Of a DNA stretch of 64,000 bases, positions 1 to 11,777 are shown piece after piece. The DNA lies in assembly GCA_003117195.1 (NCBI GenBank), contig BDSI01000100.1:248001-312000 (forward strand), read 5' to 3'. The stretch comes from Eudorina sp. 2006-703-Eu-15. Taxonomy: Eukaryota > Chlorophyta > Chlorophyceae > Chlamydomonadales > Volvocaceae. The notes below the pieces were generated by a model. It made no database searches. It was not told the origin of the DNA and saw only the letters and a list, made by a program, of their open reading frames with translations. Every line of letters starts with the position of its first letter. Positions within the stretch are counted from its first letter, which is position 1. The translations under genes and the position numbers were made by a program.

Positions 1-1554
1 AGAGGCGGCGCTGGCCGCGCCGTCGGTGTCGCGTAGACCATCCATATTACAATATGACTTCAAATTTGCGAAAAAAGCAGTGTTGTACGTTCGGCCTGTC
101 TAGGGCTATCGGGTCTCTTCAAATTCCCCGTCACGCAGCCACGTCACGTCAACAAAATTCGACAAACTCGCACCTCTTCATCTCCGGTCCATACGAGAGG
201 CGCGCGCGACTGAGAAACTCTCAGAAGTTTATCGCTCAATGGTTAGCGCTGGGCGGCGCCTCGGCGCGCCTCGGCTTGTAAGGGGAACGGGGTCCTCCGA
301 GGCAAGTGTCTTAATCAGGCCTAATCAGGTCATGGGGGAAAGGGCGGAATTCACACTGCCCTGATTAGTTGATCGAGAACAGCAAATAAGTGTTCCGTTT
401 TTCGTCTGAAACATTGTTGAAGAACTATTCTTCGGCGGAGGGTTCGGTTGCAAAACGTAACGGACGCAACGCGGTCAGTGCCAGCAATACTGGCAATACG
501 GTGGCCACGGTTACGATCTGCAGACGACAAGAATAACGCGTTACGAGCCCCAGCGAGCCTGCCGACCAATGCAGCATATTTGAAGACGTTCTTTCGATGC
601 TTTGTCGTGTCAGTTTCCCAAGCAAGCTCACACGCGTCTGCAGGGCCATACCGATGGCCTGGATCTAGCTGTCGGTGCTGGATCCTATATCCGTACGACG
701 CAAGCCACTCTGGAAACATGCTCTCAGTGAGAGCCCTCTCAGTGCTCACCCCGAAACGGACAAATACACAAACAACTTCTGGCAAACAAATACAGAGATC
801 AATTTGAATCGCGACAAAGTTTCCAAGCTGTGCACGTGCAGGTTCCTCATCGGTTCCACAATTAAAGTTGTAGTTCACACGCGGACAACAACCAAGTGAA
901 TGAATTGAACTACGTAGTAAGCGAGGATAACTATCACCATCAATGTGATTCGGATGGCTTTCTCAAAAACCTCCATCGCAATGTCTGCGTTGAGCCCGTC
1001 CACACCCGGCTTGAGAATGGCGTAATGATGCGTCCATACATGCGCCTCACGTTGTCTCTGGTAATTTACACGGCACTCCTGGCTCAACAACCCAAGGCGC
1101 CAGGTGCGTTTCTTCGTGGAGCTGCGCTTGCTGCCTAGGGCTGCATGCTGGTTCATTCCACACAGTCCTCCCGCATGAAGGCCGGAGGGCCACAGCTGGG
1201 ATATAGGATATGGGACATACCGCAGCTGTTACCAATGCTACTGAGGGTCGTCGAAGTGCAGCCGATGCAGCTTACGCAGCCGCAGGCGGCCGCGCGTTCG
1301 GGGGAGGTTTGAGGAACTACCGACTGGATGTTACAGCGGGCCCGGTCTAAATCTCGTGAAAGGGGTACCGTACACTGTCGTGCAGCCTCAGCCTGCCTGA
1401 GCAGCCGTACGGCTAGGCTTCTTCCCGTGGCTCCCGTGGTGTGCCATAGTGCAAGGCGCAGACGGGGATACCCGCCCCTGCGACCGGCTGCAGTGGAGTG
1501 GAGTGGGTGCAGCAGGGGGGAGTGCAGGGGGAGCGCGTTGAAGACCCCGTTTGA
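1..1554. other. Intergenic / upstream region without a recognised gene
   Basis: This stretch begins AT-richer and becomes GC-rich after about 1,300. The open frames are short and overlap on both strands, with no protein family I recognise and no convincing splice pattern. It probably holds the 5' end, and perhaps a first exon, of the proline-rich gene that follows. The frame used there is closed by a TGA at 1552 and has no ATG downstream of it. Confidence 0.4.
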
Positions 1555-4500
1555 AGGCCACCCCGTTGCCGCCCTCCTCCTCCTCCTCCAGCTGCATGCA
1601 CAGGTCGGGAGTCCGGCGCGGGTGCCACCGCCGCCGCCGCCGCCGCCGCCGCTGCGAGTAGTGCAGCAGCAGCAGCAGCAGCCTGGCGCCTCCGCGGCGA
1701 CGGCGACGGCAGCCCCGGCACACACTTGGAGACGAGTCGCAGCCGCGCGGGCATTCGCCTGGCCGGTCGAGACGGCAGCAGCAGTGCCGCGGCCACCGCC
1801 GCGGCCACTGGCAGCGGCATCATCAGCGGCAGTACGGCTGCTGCCGACACGGGCTGTAGCTCCGCCGCAGCCACCAGTCTGACGGGCGGCAAAGGGGAGT
1901 CGTCCCTGGGGGTGCTTCTCCTTCCGCCTCCGCCGCCTCCGCCGCCGCCGAGCAGCTCCTTGGACCCCTGCCTCGGCGACCGGCGGCGACTCGCGGGGAC
2001 GCCAGGAGGACGCGGACGGGCGCAGCAGCGACGGGGCCCCAGCCACCCGGACTACCCGCAGTACCCACCCTTAACGCCGTACACGCCGTACACGCCGGGT
2101 GAGTGCAACTCCCTAGACCGGGGGGCCGGAGTCCACCTCCGCCGGGGCTCCTGAGGGGATGGATCGGTTGTGCTCGGGGCCACGACACGGGGGCGGCCCC
2201 GGGGGCGGCTCCCTTACATGAACGCCGATCGGGGGCGGGTGGCGGTCGGCGGTCGGTCTCGCCGCCGTGCTGACCCATGGGGCACCCCAATCGGAGTTCC
2301 GGACTGACCCATGGGGCACCCCAATCGGAGTTCCGGACTGACCCATGGGGCACCCCAATCGGAGTTCCGGACTGACCCATGGGGCACCCCAATCGGAGTT
2401 CCGGACTGACCCATGGGGCACCCCAATCCGGAGTTCCGGACTGTGCGGGACTTGGGGCGCCCTGACAAGCACAGCGCAGGCGCCAGTGGGCAGTGGAACA
2501 GGGGGCCTGGGTCCGGCCGCCCAGCGCCGCGCTGTGTGAGGGGCACGGGCTGGTGGCGGTGGGCTGCCGTGGCCAACCTTTCAACATCCGGTACCCGTAG
2601 GTGTCCCCGGGTAGGCGACCCCGACCACCCCCCGGCTCCATGCGCTCGCAGACGAGCCGCCGGCGCCGCCGGCGACGCCCTCGGCCCAGCCCGGGATCCC
2701 GCCGCCACCGGAGGCACCTCCGCCGTGGATCCCGTCGTCGCCTCCTCCGCCTCCGCCGGCGGAGCCTCCGCCGCCGGCATTCCCGGTGCCGCCGCCGCAA
2801 CCCGCGACGCCGTCAACGGCAGCTGAGCCCTTGACGGAGGCTCCGTTATGGCCGCCGCCGCCGCCGACACCGCCACCGGCGGATCCGAACCCGATCCCGG
2901 CGGAGGCCCCACCGCCGAAGCAGCCCGGCAGTACAGCCGTGCCGCCCATGCTGCCGCCGTCAGCGCCGGCGCCGCCGTCGCCGCCGCCGCAGCCGCTTGG
3001 TATGAGCTCACCGCCGCCGGGGATCCCGGACATCCCACCGGCGGAGGTTCCATTGGCTGGCCCCGCTGACCATAACCGCTCGAACACTGCCGTCACCCAG
3101 CCGCCCCTGTACAACGATGCACCGCCGCCGTCGCCGCCGCCACCGCCACACCCAGGGGTGCAAAGCGCGACCCCGCCGGTGTATGCGTCGGCGCCCGCCT
3201 ACGCGCCCGACGCGCCGTCGGCTGCGCTGGAGCAGCTGCAGCCGCCGTCGCCGAGGATGCAGCGGCGGCGGCCACCGCCGCCGCTGCCGCCGCTGCTGCC
3301 GCCTCCTGCGTCTCCGACGGCGACGCCGCCGCCACGCCCTGATGATGTGGCTCTCTCCCGCCCGGCGTCCGGACCGCAGACGCCCGTGGAAGACACTGTA
3401 CCGCCGGTGCAGCAGCCATCGTTGCTACTGCCGCCGTCGCCACCGTCGCCGCCGTCGCTGCGGCCACCACCAGCCCTGCCACCACCGCAGCCGCAAATCC
3501 CAAGGCCCGCGCGGGTGCCCGCACGTCCATCGGAGGAGAATGTGAAGGAGAGTGTCACCAATGTGACCTTGCGGAGCGTCGACGATCTGTCCGTACAACC
3601 ACCGGGTCATAGTACGACGTCACCGCCGCCACCGTACCGCCCATCGTACGGCACTCCGCCACGCGCGGCCTCACCACCGCTGCCCCCGCCGTATTACCTC
3701 GCGGCGAAGCTGAAGAGCACGACGTCGACAGATGCCGTACTAGCGGCGGTGGCGGGGGCGCTGGGCTTGGCGCTGGTCGTCGCTTTCGTCCTTGTGCTCG
3801 TACGTATCCGCACGGATCTGTCGCTGGCGTCCCGCCGCCAGCTTTTCTTTGCCGGCGACGTCGCTGTGGGGGCCGCTGGCGGCGGCGGCGACGACGACGG
3901 CGGCGTGACGCTGCCACTCAAAGGTTTCTCGGAGCGCCGGTCAGCCGCTGCGGGGTCGCGAGATAGGGTCTTGCTTACGCTGCGGGGGCCCGCTTACGCC
4001 AACGCAGCGGCGCCGGCGGCGCAACGAAGCGGGCCGCCGTCAGGACCGCCGTCAGCAAGCCAACGAAGCGAACTGCTCAACGGCGGCGGAGCCGCCGCTG
4101 CCGTTGGAACTAGACTCGGCGGTGTGCTCAACGGCGCCATCAGGCGCGGGAGCGCTGGCGGCGGCGGCGGCGGCAGCAGCACTGGCGGCGCCGCAAGGTC
4201 CGCGCGGTCGAGCGGCGGCGGCGGCGGCGGCGTCAACGTGGACATGTGCCACAATTTGTTGTACAATACGTATGAAGGCCACACCGACAGCTCGTCACCC
4301 AGCGATGACGACGACAGCTCGCCGCCGCGCTGGCCGTACGCAACGGGCGGCGGCGGCGGCGGCGGCGCTGTGGCCGCTGCCAGGTACGGCAGCTCCGAGG
4401 CCGTCCGCACGCAGACCGGCGGTCACGTGGCGTCGGCGCGCGGTGCTCGCGCCGATGCGTCCTACCGGGACACGGAGGCCGCCACCGCTGCCTTCGGGCG

Positions 4501-6661
4501 CGGCGGCGGCGGCGCCGCCGCCGCCGCCGCCAAGCGCCGTGACGGACAGACAGTGCGGTTCTCAGGCGACACCAAGCGTCAGGGTACGGCAAAGAGGTCC
4601 GACGCCGACATTGACGTACGGCACCGGAAACCCCTCGGGGCCGCCAAGCAGGCAACAACCCGTGTCGGCGGTGGCGAAAGCTCTGGCGGCACTAGCTGCG
4701 AGTCAGAGGGTGACGACCGGGCCTGCCGTGACCGGGGCACGCCGCGGGCACACCGGAAGGCGGCGGCACCGGTGACGGGCGCCGGAAAGCGTGTGGTACA
4801 GGTCCGCGACGGGGATCCATTTGTCGTACTTGGTCGTGGGCGGTCGTACGTTGCCGTACCGGGGAGGAATGGCGGCGACCCGGGGTCACATGGCAGCAGC
4901 ACAAGTAGCAGCAGCGGCGCCAGCGGCAGCAGCAGCGGTGGTCGTCATCCAGCGGGCCGCCTGCGAGCCGCCGGCGCCGTACATCGTCCAGGTCCACGCG
5001 CCAGCCATGCCGCCGACGACGACGACGACGCCGGCGCTGGCGCGTTCCGGGTGCCCCGCCCCTTTGTACGGCGACCCGCGTCCGTGGGTGGGGAAGGTGG
5101 TGGCGCCAGAGACGATGTTGCCAACAGCAGCAGCAGCAGGGATGGCAGCGACGTCGATTCGGACATCGACGCTGGCAGCCGGGGGAGGACGGGTCGCCGT
5201 GTCCCGCCACTGCGTGGGCCGTCCACCACCGCGGGCGCCGGCGCAGCTGCCGCCGCGAACGGCAACCGCCCAGCCGCTCTCCTGCCGGCGCACCCAAATC
5301 GCCACCGCCAGTTGGGATCCAGGGAAGGCCGTGAGGACACAAGCAGCAGCAAGTACGCCAGCGGCGGGATATCCAGCGGTGGCGGCGGCGGCGGCGGCGG
5401 CGGAGGTACCAGCACCCGGGACGGAAAGTTTGGCAGGGCTGCAGCTGCCGGCGGCGACAGCACCGCCTCTGACACCACCGACAGCGGAGACGACCTCAGC
5501 GGCGCTACCGGCTACAGGCGCGGTGCAGTCAGCCGCCGCCGTACGGCATCGGGATGTCCCGCTGACGTCGATGCCCGCACCGCCGCCGCCGCCGGCCCCG
5601 CGCTGCGTTCCATTGCGGCGACAGACCCGGCGGGCTCCACCCGCTTTGTACGGCCTCCGAGGTCTGGTGACAACTGCGCCGGCGGTCGGGGAGGCGGCAG
5701 CAACGGCGCCCCGTCACGGCGCGCAGCCCTGAAGCCATATCCGTCGTCGACTGCGGGGCCCGCAGGGGGGTCCGGCTCCCTAGCGAGCGGCGGCGCAGTG
5801 TCGCCGCGCCTGGAGCTGCCGCCGCCGCCGCCGCCGCCGCCATCCACCCGTATGGGCGGGAGGACCGCAAGCCCTGCCCGGGGTGAGGGAAGGACCGCAG
5901 CAGCAGCAGCAGCTCCTGCAGCAGCAGCAGCAGCAGCTCCTGCAGCAGCAAAACCAAAACCAAAACAAAAACAAAAACCCAAGGCAGCACCCCGCATTGA
6001 TGCGGATGGCTGCCAAGTGGACGACGGGCCGACCACCTCCGCTCAGGTTTCGCTGCTGCGACGGCTGTTCCAGCGGAGCGGCGGACCCACGGGTCAGCCG
6101 GCGCCAACCGCGTCAGCGACCCCCGGTACAGGTCCCCATGCCGCCACACGGCCCTGCCAGCCACCCACACACCTGGCCGGGAGGGCAGTCCGGCGGCAGC
6201 CTGCGCCTCCCCGTGTGACATCGCGAGACCAAACACCGCAGCGGCCGCAGCCCCCCACTGCCGCTGCGCTGCAGTCCAGGGCCCTTGATGGCGGGTGGGG
6301 TAGACGTGCACCACACGGCACCGCCGCAGCCCCATCGTGCCAGTCACGGCAAGACCATACCCGATGCAGCATTAGCGGCAGCAGTAGCAGCAGCCGTAGC
6401 AGCAGCCGTGGCAGCAGCAGTAGCAGCAGCAGTAGCGGCAGTAGCGGGAGCGGCGGTCAGGGTGGTCACCGCGAGCAGGCGACTCGATCCAGGCCCGGCT
6501 CTGACTCCGACACCAGCAGCACAAGCGCGGGGAACACGGCGGCGGCGGACAGCGGCTGCGATGCACCGGATGACGTCGAGGCGGCCAGGCGACCTTTGAC
6601 ACGCCGTTGGAGCCGGCAGCAGCAGCAGCAGCACCACCACCGGCGCAGGCCATTCCTGTAG
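1555..6661 (+). CDS. Proline-rich single-pass membrane protein with long low-complexity tail (5' end uncertain)
   Basis: The 3' exon is open from about 2652 to a TAG at 6659-6661. The 5' frame is open from 1555 to 2098, where GGTGAGT gives a phase-1 donor. The acceptor at 2650-2651 restores the downstream frame, giving a 553-bp intron. Acceptors at 2600 or 2614 would run into a TAG or the wrong frame. The N-terminal half is packed with PPPP, SPPP and PPSPPP runs, as in volvocine hydroxyproline-rich wall glycoproteins. A hydrophobic stretch at 3731-3809 (core LAAVAGALGLALVVAFVLVL), followed by Arg residues, looks like one transmembrane helix. About 950 residues follow, rich in Ser, Gly, Ala, Arg and Gln, with no domain I recognise. 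I see no pherophorin domain, signal peptide or start ATG, so the model is incomplete at the 5' end. A proline-rich outside, one helix and a disordered inside would suit a wall-membrane linker or sensor, but that is inference. Confidence 0.6.
2270..2442 (+). repeat. 34-bp tandem repeat (about 5 copies) in an intron
   Basis: Five head-to-tail copies of a 34-bp unit lie inside the inferred intron of the proline-rich gene. The unit includes GACCCATGGGGCACCCCAAT. The copies are identical except for an extra C in the last one. Because 34 is not a multiple of 3, all frames cycle through the repeat, which produces long but meaningless open frames on the minus strand. Confidence 0.9.
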
Positions 6662-9467
6662 CTACCACGCGGCAGAGGCATCTAGATCAGGAGGCGCAGG
6701 CGCAGCAGCAGCAGCAGCCGCAGCGGCACCCATTACAACAATTTCTGGATGGTGTTACAGCGGACACCCGAGTGAATGACGTTGCAGGCCAAATTGTGCG
6801 TGTGCGCATTATTCGGCAGTGTGTGCGCGCGGGTCGCCGGGGAAGACATGGGGGAGACACGGGGCGGAGCGTTTGTCGGCGAGGGATGTTGGGAGGCTGG
6901 CATGTCGGCGGATGCTAGTCGCGTGACGGCGTCTGAGCATATCGTCAGGTTTGGGGAAGGAGCGGTGGTTTCTGTGTCACCAACCCGCTGTCCGTTGTCC
7001 TGAAGACATACAGACATAACTGCTTTGAGCCGTCGAACAAGACGATGTGGGTGATCGGTGACCAGAACATTCCGAGTGTACGACATGCGGGTGAGGGCGA
7101 GCATGTTCGGGGGGCTTGCATCGATCCAGTGCATGGTGCCGTTGGACGGAAATGCCAATGGAGAAAGGTTGTTATTTAATTGGCGGGATGAAGGCGTGTA
7201 GCGGGCCCCACACCAAGGGATTATGGCTGTTTGCGGCGATGACGGTGCAACTGTCTAATGGTGGCCGGTGGGTGCAGTGACGTGAGCGGCGCCTGCTCCT
7301 CACCCGGGTGCTCCTCAACCGTCATTATGCACGTCCCTGCACGGCGTCCCTGCACCCTGATGCAACAACAGCCCACTCCGACACTTCTTATCAAGTGTCG
7401 GCTAAGGCTACGCACGCGCACAGCAGCAAAACGCACAAGCTGGGACAAGCGGCCATACGACGATCATGTGTACGGCATTGTTCGTCTGGCTCGCGTGCAT
7501 TGCGAATCTGGATGGCTGTGCATCGTGTGGCAGGATGTGGCGGACTTTAGGACAGCTGCATGCCTGCTGTATGCCTTCTGATATCCGCCGGGCGATCTCA
7601 GGGAGGACAGCGGAGAGGAGGAGTTACGCCGGGATGCGCAGCTGGCTGCGGAGGTTTAGGCCGTTATTGCCCGTACCAGGGGAAGGGTCAAAAGCGCAGC
7701 TCGATTCTGCGATTTGGTGAGAACTTCACAGCGAAGTGCTCAATTGGAGTCAAGGTACAGGTAACGTATAAAGCGTCAAGATATAGCAACCCAACGACGG
7801 CATGGCCGCAATAGCGAACATGATTGCGGACTGAAAACCAGACTGAAATTGCGAAGTGGCGAACAACGCCCTTGAGATGCTGGAAAAGCCAGCCCCCATG
7901 CGCACATGCGGCGGACCAGCAATGGACTGCCTCTATTGCTTCGTCATTATCGGTGAACGGCGGTAGTTCGCTTTCAGTAGTTCATCTGTGAAAGCGCTGG
8001 GTGCAATCGGAGTCTTCCAAGAATGCCCCAGACACAGTGGTGTCTGGGTCAGACGCGACACGTTCTGGCTGGGACATTCATTCCGTCAACAAGATAAAAA
8101 ATTGAGCCTGCATCGCACGATGGTCACTTCTGCCAGTGGCGGTTGAGCGGACCTCACGTACGACAGCAGCTGCGCTTTTCCCTTAATTCATGAACACTCG
8201 GAACCAATGTTTTGTCGCAAGTTACCACTCGAAAAACGTCCTTTATTCACCTTATGAAAAGGAATCCTTCAGCAGCATGCCGTTTCGGGGCTACCAGCGC
8301 GCACTTGAGAGGCGTGGTGGTCCAACTGTTCGTAACAGTTCCTAACCGCTGCAGGACTGACGAAACCAGCCACGGCCAAGCCCTTTCCTCTCAAAGATTA
8401 TGGTTTGCTGTGTCATTAGCATGCTGTGCCTGCATCGTTTTGTCAGGCGGGTTGGCACCTTGGCAATGGCAATTCTGTACGTCTGGATGTGATGTGGTTG
8501 CGCCAGTTGTGCGGTTAGGTGGCGAACGTTTCTTCAGTGCCAATATTGGGACTGCCTTATGCCGTATTGGGGATAACATTTTCCTGACCGTAGGGTGACA
8601 CCCGTAGGATAACACCTGGTACGCATTCGCGGATGTTGCGCATGTTTTTCGCTGGCATGCAACAATACCGCCACTCAGCCAAACATCACCTCGCCTGGGC
8701 CATGGTTTACATCATAGATAAAAGTTGCTGATGAGTTCGGAAGCTGTTAGTTGCTTCCAATAAATGTCACGGTCGTGAATTACGAAGGATCACGACCAGT
8801 CAACAACTCGCGGAAGTCCACCGTCATGTTAAGCCCGATGTCTACAGCCCTTTGAATGTTACTCATCCTTTGAGAGTAGTACATAACCGTTGTAGTTTGG
8901 GATCGGGTTGCGATTGCAGTGTCCAGTGTGGACTCGTTTTCAGTACTGCGATATGTCAAATTGCGGTCCATGACATCAGCACAGACATGGTATGCGTATG
9001 ACCGATCAAAGCATAACTGCTAAAGCGACATTGAGGATATCGCTATCCATATTGCAGTTATGGCCCATTTCTGCCGTTTCTTTGATTTGCGTGTTCCGAT
9101 GTCGTAAGCTACAATGGCAAACGCCAAGGGTGGAGAACTCCGCGGTGCGAAGCTGGGGATGTAGATTTTCTCATATCCTTCACCACAACCGTCTGTTCTC
9201 ATTTCCACGGTACGAGCAGAACAATTCCAAAGGATCGGTTGTCAGTTACGTCATTGTACGAGCAATTGATGAAGCCTTTTTGTTAAGAAATACACTTCGA
9301 CTGCAAGTAATCGGTTCAACCGCTCCTTTTCTTATACGCATATTTCAGTGTGTTTATTTTGTACCCTGAAGATGAACCGGCCACACGACGGGCTTATGTA
9401 AAATCTTTCAACGCAGTGGTGGAAACTGATATTGTTTTATAACTTTTAGCTTTCATATCCGACAGCA
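6662..9467. other. Intergenic region, nothing recognised
   Basis: Base composition falls toward AT-richer DNA from about 7,700. Frames are short, and no coherent exon chain, RNA gene or repeat was recognised. The first part probably holds the 3' UTR of the proline-rich gene; I did not find a clear TGTAA polyadenylation signal close to its stop. Confidence 0.4.
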
Positions 9468-11777
9468 ATGAACGAACAGGGCGAGGATGCTTCCGTTGCC
9501 AACGCCGCAAACTGGCTTCGGCTGTGTTTCCACGCCTTCACATGCAACAACCCAGCATGCGTATTGGAAGAACGTTGCACAGATGGCAAGGCGTTGTTAG
9601 CGCATGTGCTCGTTTGCAATAGCCAGGGTGCTTGCGCAGTGCCGTCTTGCACCGCTGTTCGACGCCTTAACCTGCACTGGCTAAGATGTCAGGTAAGGGG
9701 ATTGCCTTGCCAAATTGCCTGCATGTCATCAGTACAATTCTGATTTTTGTGACGCTTTTGCGTCGACCCATGGCGCGATGGCCGTGCAATTCCGATATTG
9801 AATTTCTTTAATTTGTGTACAGGATGCGCACTGCCGCGTATGCGCTGATGTTTGGCGCGATCTTTCAGGCCATGATGCAGCTGATCAGCAACAACCTCAG
9901 TTCCAACGGCAAGCGGAGCCGCTCCCACCCGAAGCACCGGGAACCCCGCCCCGAAACGGCGTCGCGACATCGTCTGAATCAGACACAGTGCAGCAGCGGG
10001 CCATCCATGCAGTCGGGGATGTGTTGGCGCAGTCCGGCAGAGGCTATGGACAACAAGCTGGTGAGCATTTGGGCGCGGACGCACGCGGTGGAGAACCTGG
10101 AGGAAACATTTATAGTACTTTTCATTTCGGCGAATGTTTAAGCATATATTTGTAGCAAGATTTGTGCTCATTGCTAGCTGTCGGGTTATGTGTGGGGAAG
10201 CTTGCCAAAATCATTGTTTGCTCAAACTCAAAGCGCCTAATATGTATCTTTATGTGATTTTCAGCTCTGTTGTGGAACTTCTTGGGCACAGAAGGTTTCG
10301 GTCCAACTGTGCTTTAAGCATCACTGCACGCTCATTTCGACGGCGCTGGGGTCCTGATATTGTTAATATTATATATGTATTGGTATCCGTGAAGTTTACT
10401 TCGTTTCTTGTACCCAGCGCTAAGATAGGTTTTCACCCTGTCCTTCAGTTTAGCCCGTGTGTTTGCTAAATGTGTGTCGTGATAAAGTTTGGTACCTGAT
10501 GCATGTCTTTCAGTTGACTGACTGCTCAGCCACTTGCAAGCGCGGGGTTGCCTTTGCGACCCTTCGTGTCCCCACGGCGGCTGAGTCATTTTCAAGAGCC
10601 GCACCGAGCCCTCTGTGGCCTGTTCTTATCAGGTGTAACTGGAGCAAGATATGCTGTCCTTGATTGTGCTCGTCCCTGGATGCCAAGACGGGGGGGGGAC
10701 GGGCCCCAGAAAGCGGGTCCTCTGTACCAATTGAACCTTTTGGAAACGCCTGCCCGCCTACACTGCAGAGGATGAAGACGAGCTCCCGATCGTCGAGTTT
10801 GAGCCGCGTGTCCCGGGGGCCGATCGAGCTATTGTGCAGCTTCAGGTACCCCACGGGCCGCGTATGGCAGTCGTTGTCTTGCATGGTTTATTGCCATCAG
10901 GACGGCGGCCGCCACCGTGTCGCCGTCCCGGGAAATGCACAAACAACAAGTCCCGGGGGGACCAAAACGTAGTTGTATTATTTCTTAGTCGCCATCACGG
11001 CCATTCTTGCTGCTGTAGATGCCAGACGGCCAATGTGCAAGCGAACGGTGACTGCGTGCCGCACATGTACCCGCAGCGCCGCCGCCTCAGCCGTTTCCGT
11101 CCCGCGTCAACCTCTCAGAACCCTGACCCCGCCCTGCGGCCTCCGTTTGCTGTTCCCCGCCCGACTCTCGCTGCCGTTCTGTCGCAGGAGGCCACGACGT
11201 TCATGCGGTACCTGCTCTACTGCCTCATGTGCCGGAACTCGAGGGTACGTGAGGATCCTTACGCTGGATTTAGGGTGACTTGTGTACGCTGGATTTAGGG
11301 TGACTTGTGTACGCTGGATTTAGGGTGACTTGTGTATTCGGCGATGCGAGATGGCAGCCGGGAGGCCCCGCATCCCTGCACCTGGCCCTTCTGGTTAACG
11401 TGGAACGGCCGACCTAGGCGGCCCAGATACTGCCATGTACGGTGTATGCAGCAAAACCCGAACTGGGTTGATCTGGGGCGGTTCACTATCGATGACGCTA
11501 CCACGTTGCCCGGGGCAAGAACCCGGCGGGCGCGCAGGCGCTGCTTTGTTAAATCCTGCTTGGCCGGCGCAATCGTACCAATCCTGTCTGTGCCGCTGCT
11601 GTACTGCAGGACGCCGCGGCGCGCGTTCCGGGGCTGCAGTTCTGGCTCACTGTGCTCTTGCCGCAGAACCTGGTGCACCAGGCGGGGGCTGCGGCCGGGC
11701 TGGTGCCGGGAGTCGTCCCCGGTGCTGCGGCGCTGTCAGCGGGCCGCCGGCTGCTGATCCACCGCCTGACTTGCCGG
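9468..11777 (+). CDS. TAZ zinc-finger protein, 5' part of gene (exon model partial)
   Basis: Exons read: 9468-9692, 9823-10060, 10769-10845, 11188-11244 and 11610-11777, all with GT-AG borders and matching phases (0, 1, 0, 0, 0). The first two exons encode a zinc-binding pattern that closely follows the TAZ1 type of p300/CBP and plant HAC or BTB-TAZ proteins. It begins FHAFTCNNPAC. Next comes a spacer with LLAHVLVCN (H-x3-C), then CAVPSC, then LHWLRCQDAHCRVC (H-x3-C-x4-C-x2-C). TAZ modules bind transactivation segments of transcription factors. A Gln-rich linker follows, then an acidic exon (EDEDELPIVEFEP) and exons with LLYCLMC and FWLTVLLPQNL that I do not recognise. No acetyltransferase, bromodomain, ZZ or BTB domain is visible. 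The gene may continue toward 15140, but I could not chain later exons. The zinc finger is firm; the downstream exons are moderate. Confidence 0.6.

Noticed and set aside
2113..3053. Minus-strand repeat proteins over the 34-bp minisatellite
   Set aside because: The same peptide cycles through different frames because 34 is not a multiple of 3; there is no start or splice evidence.
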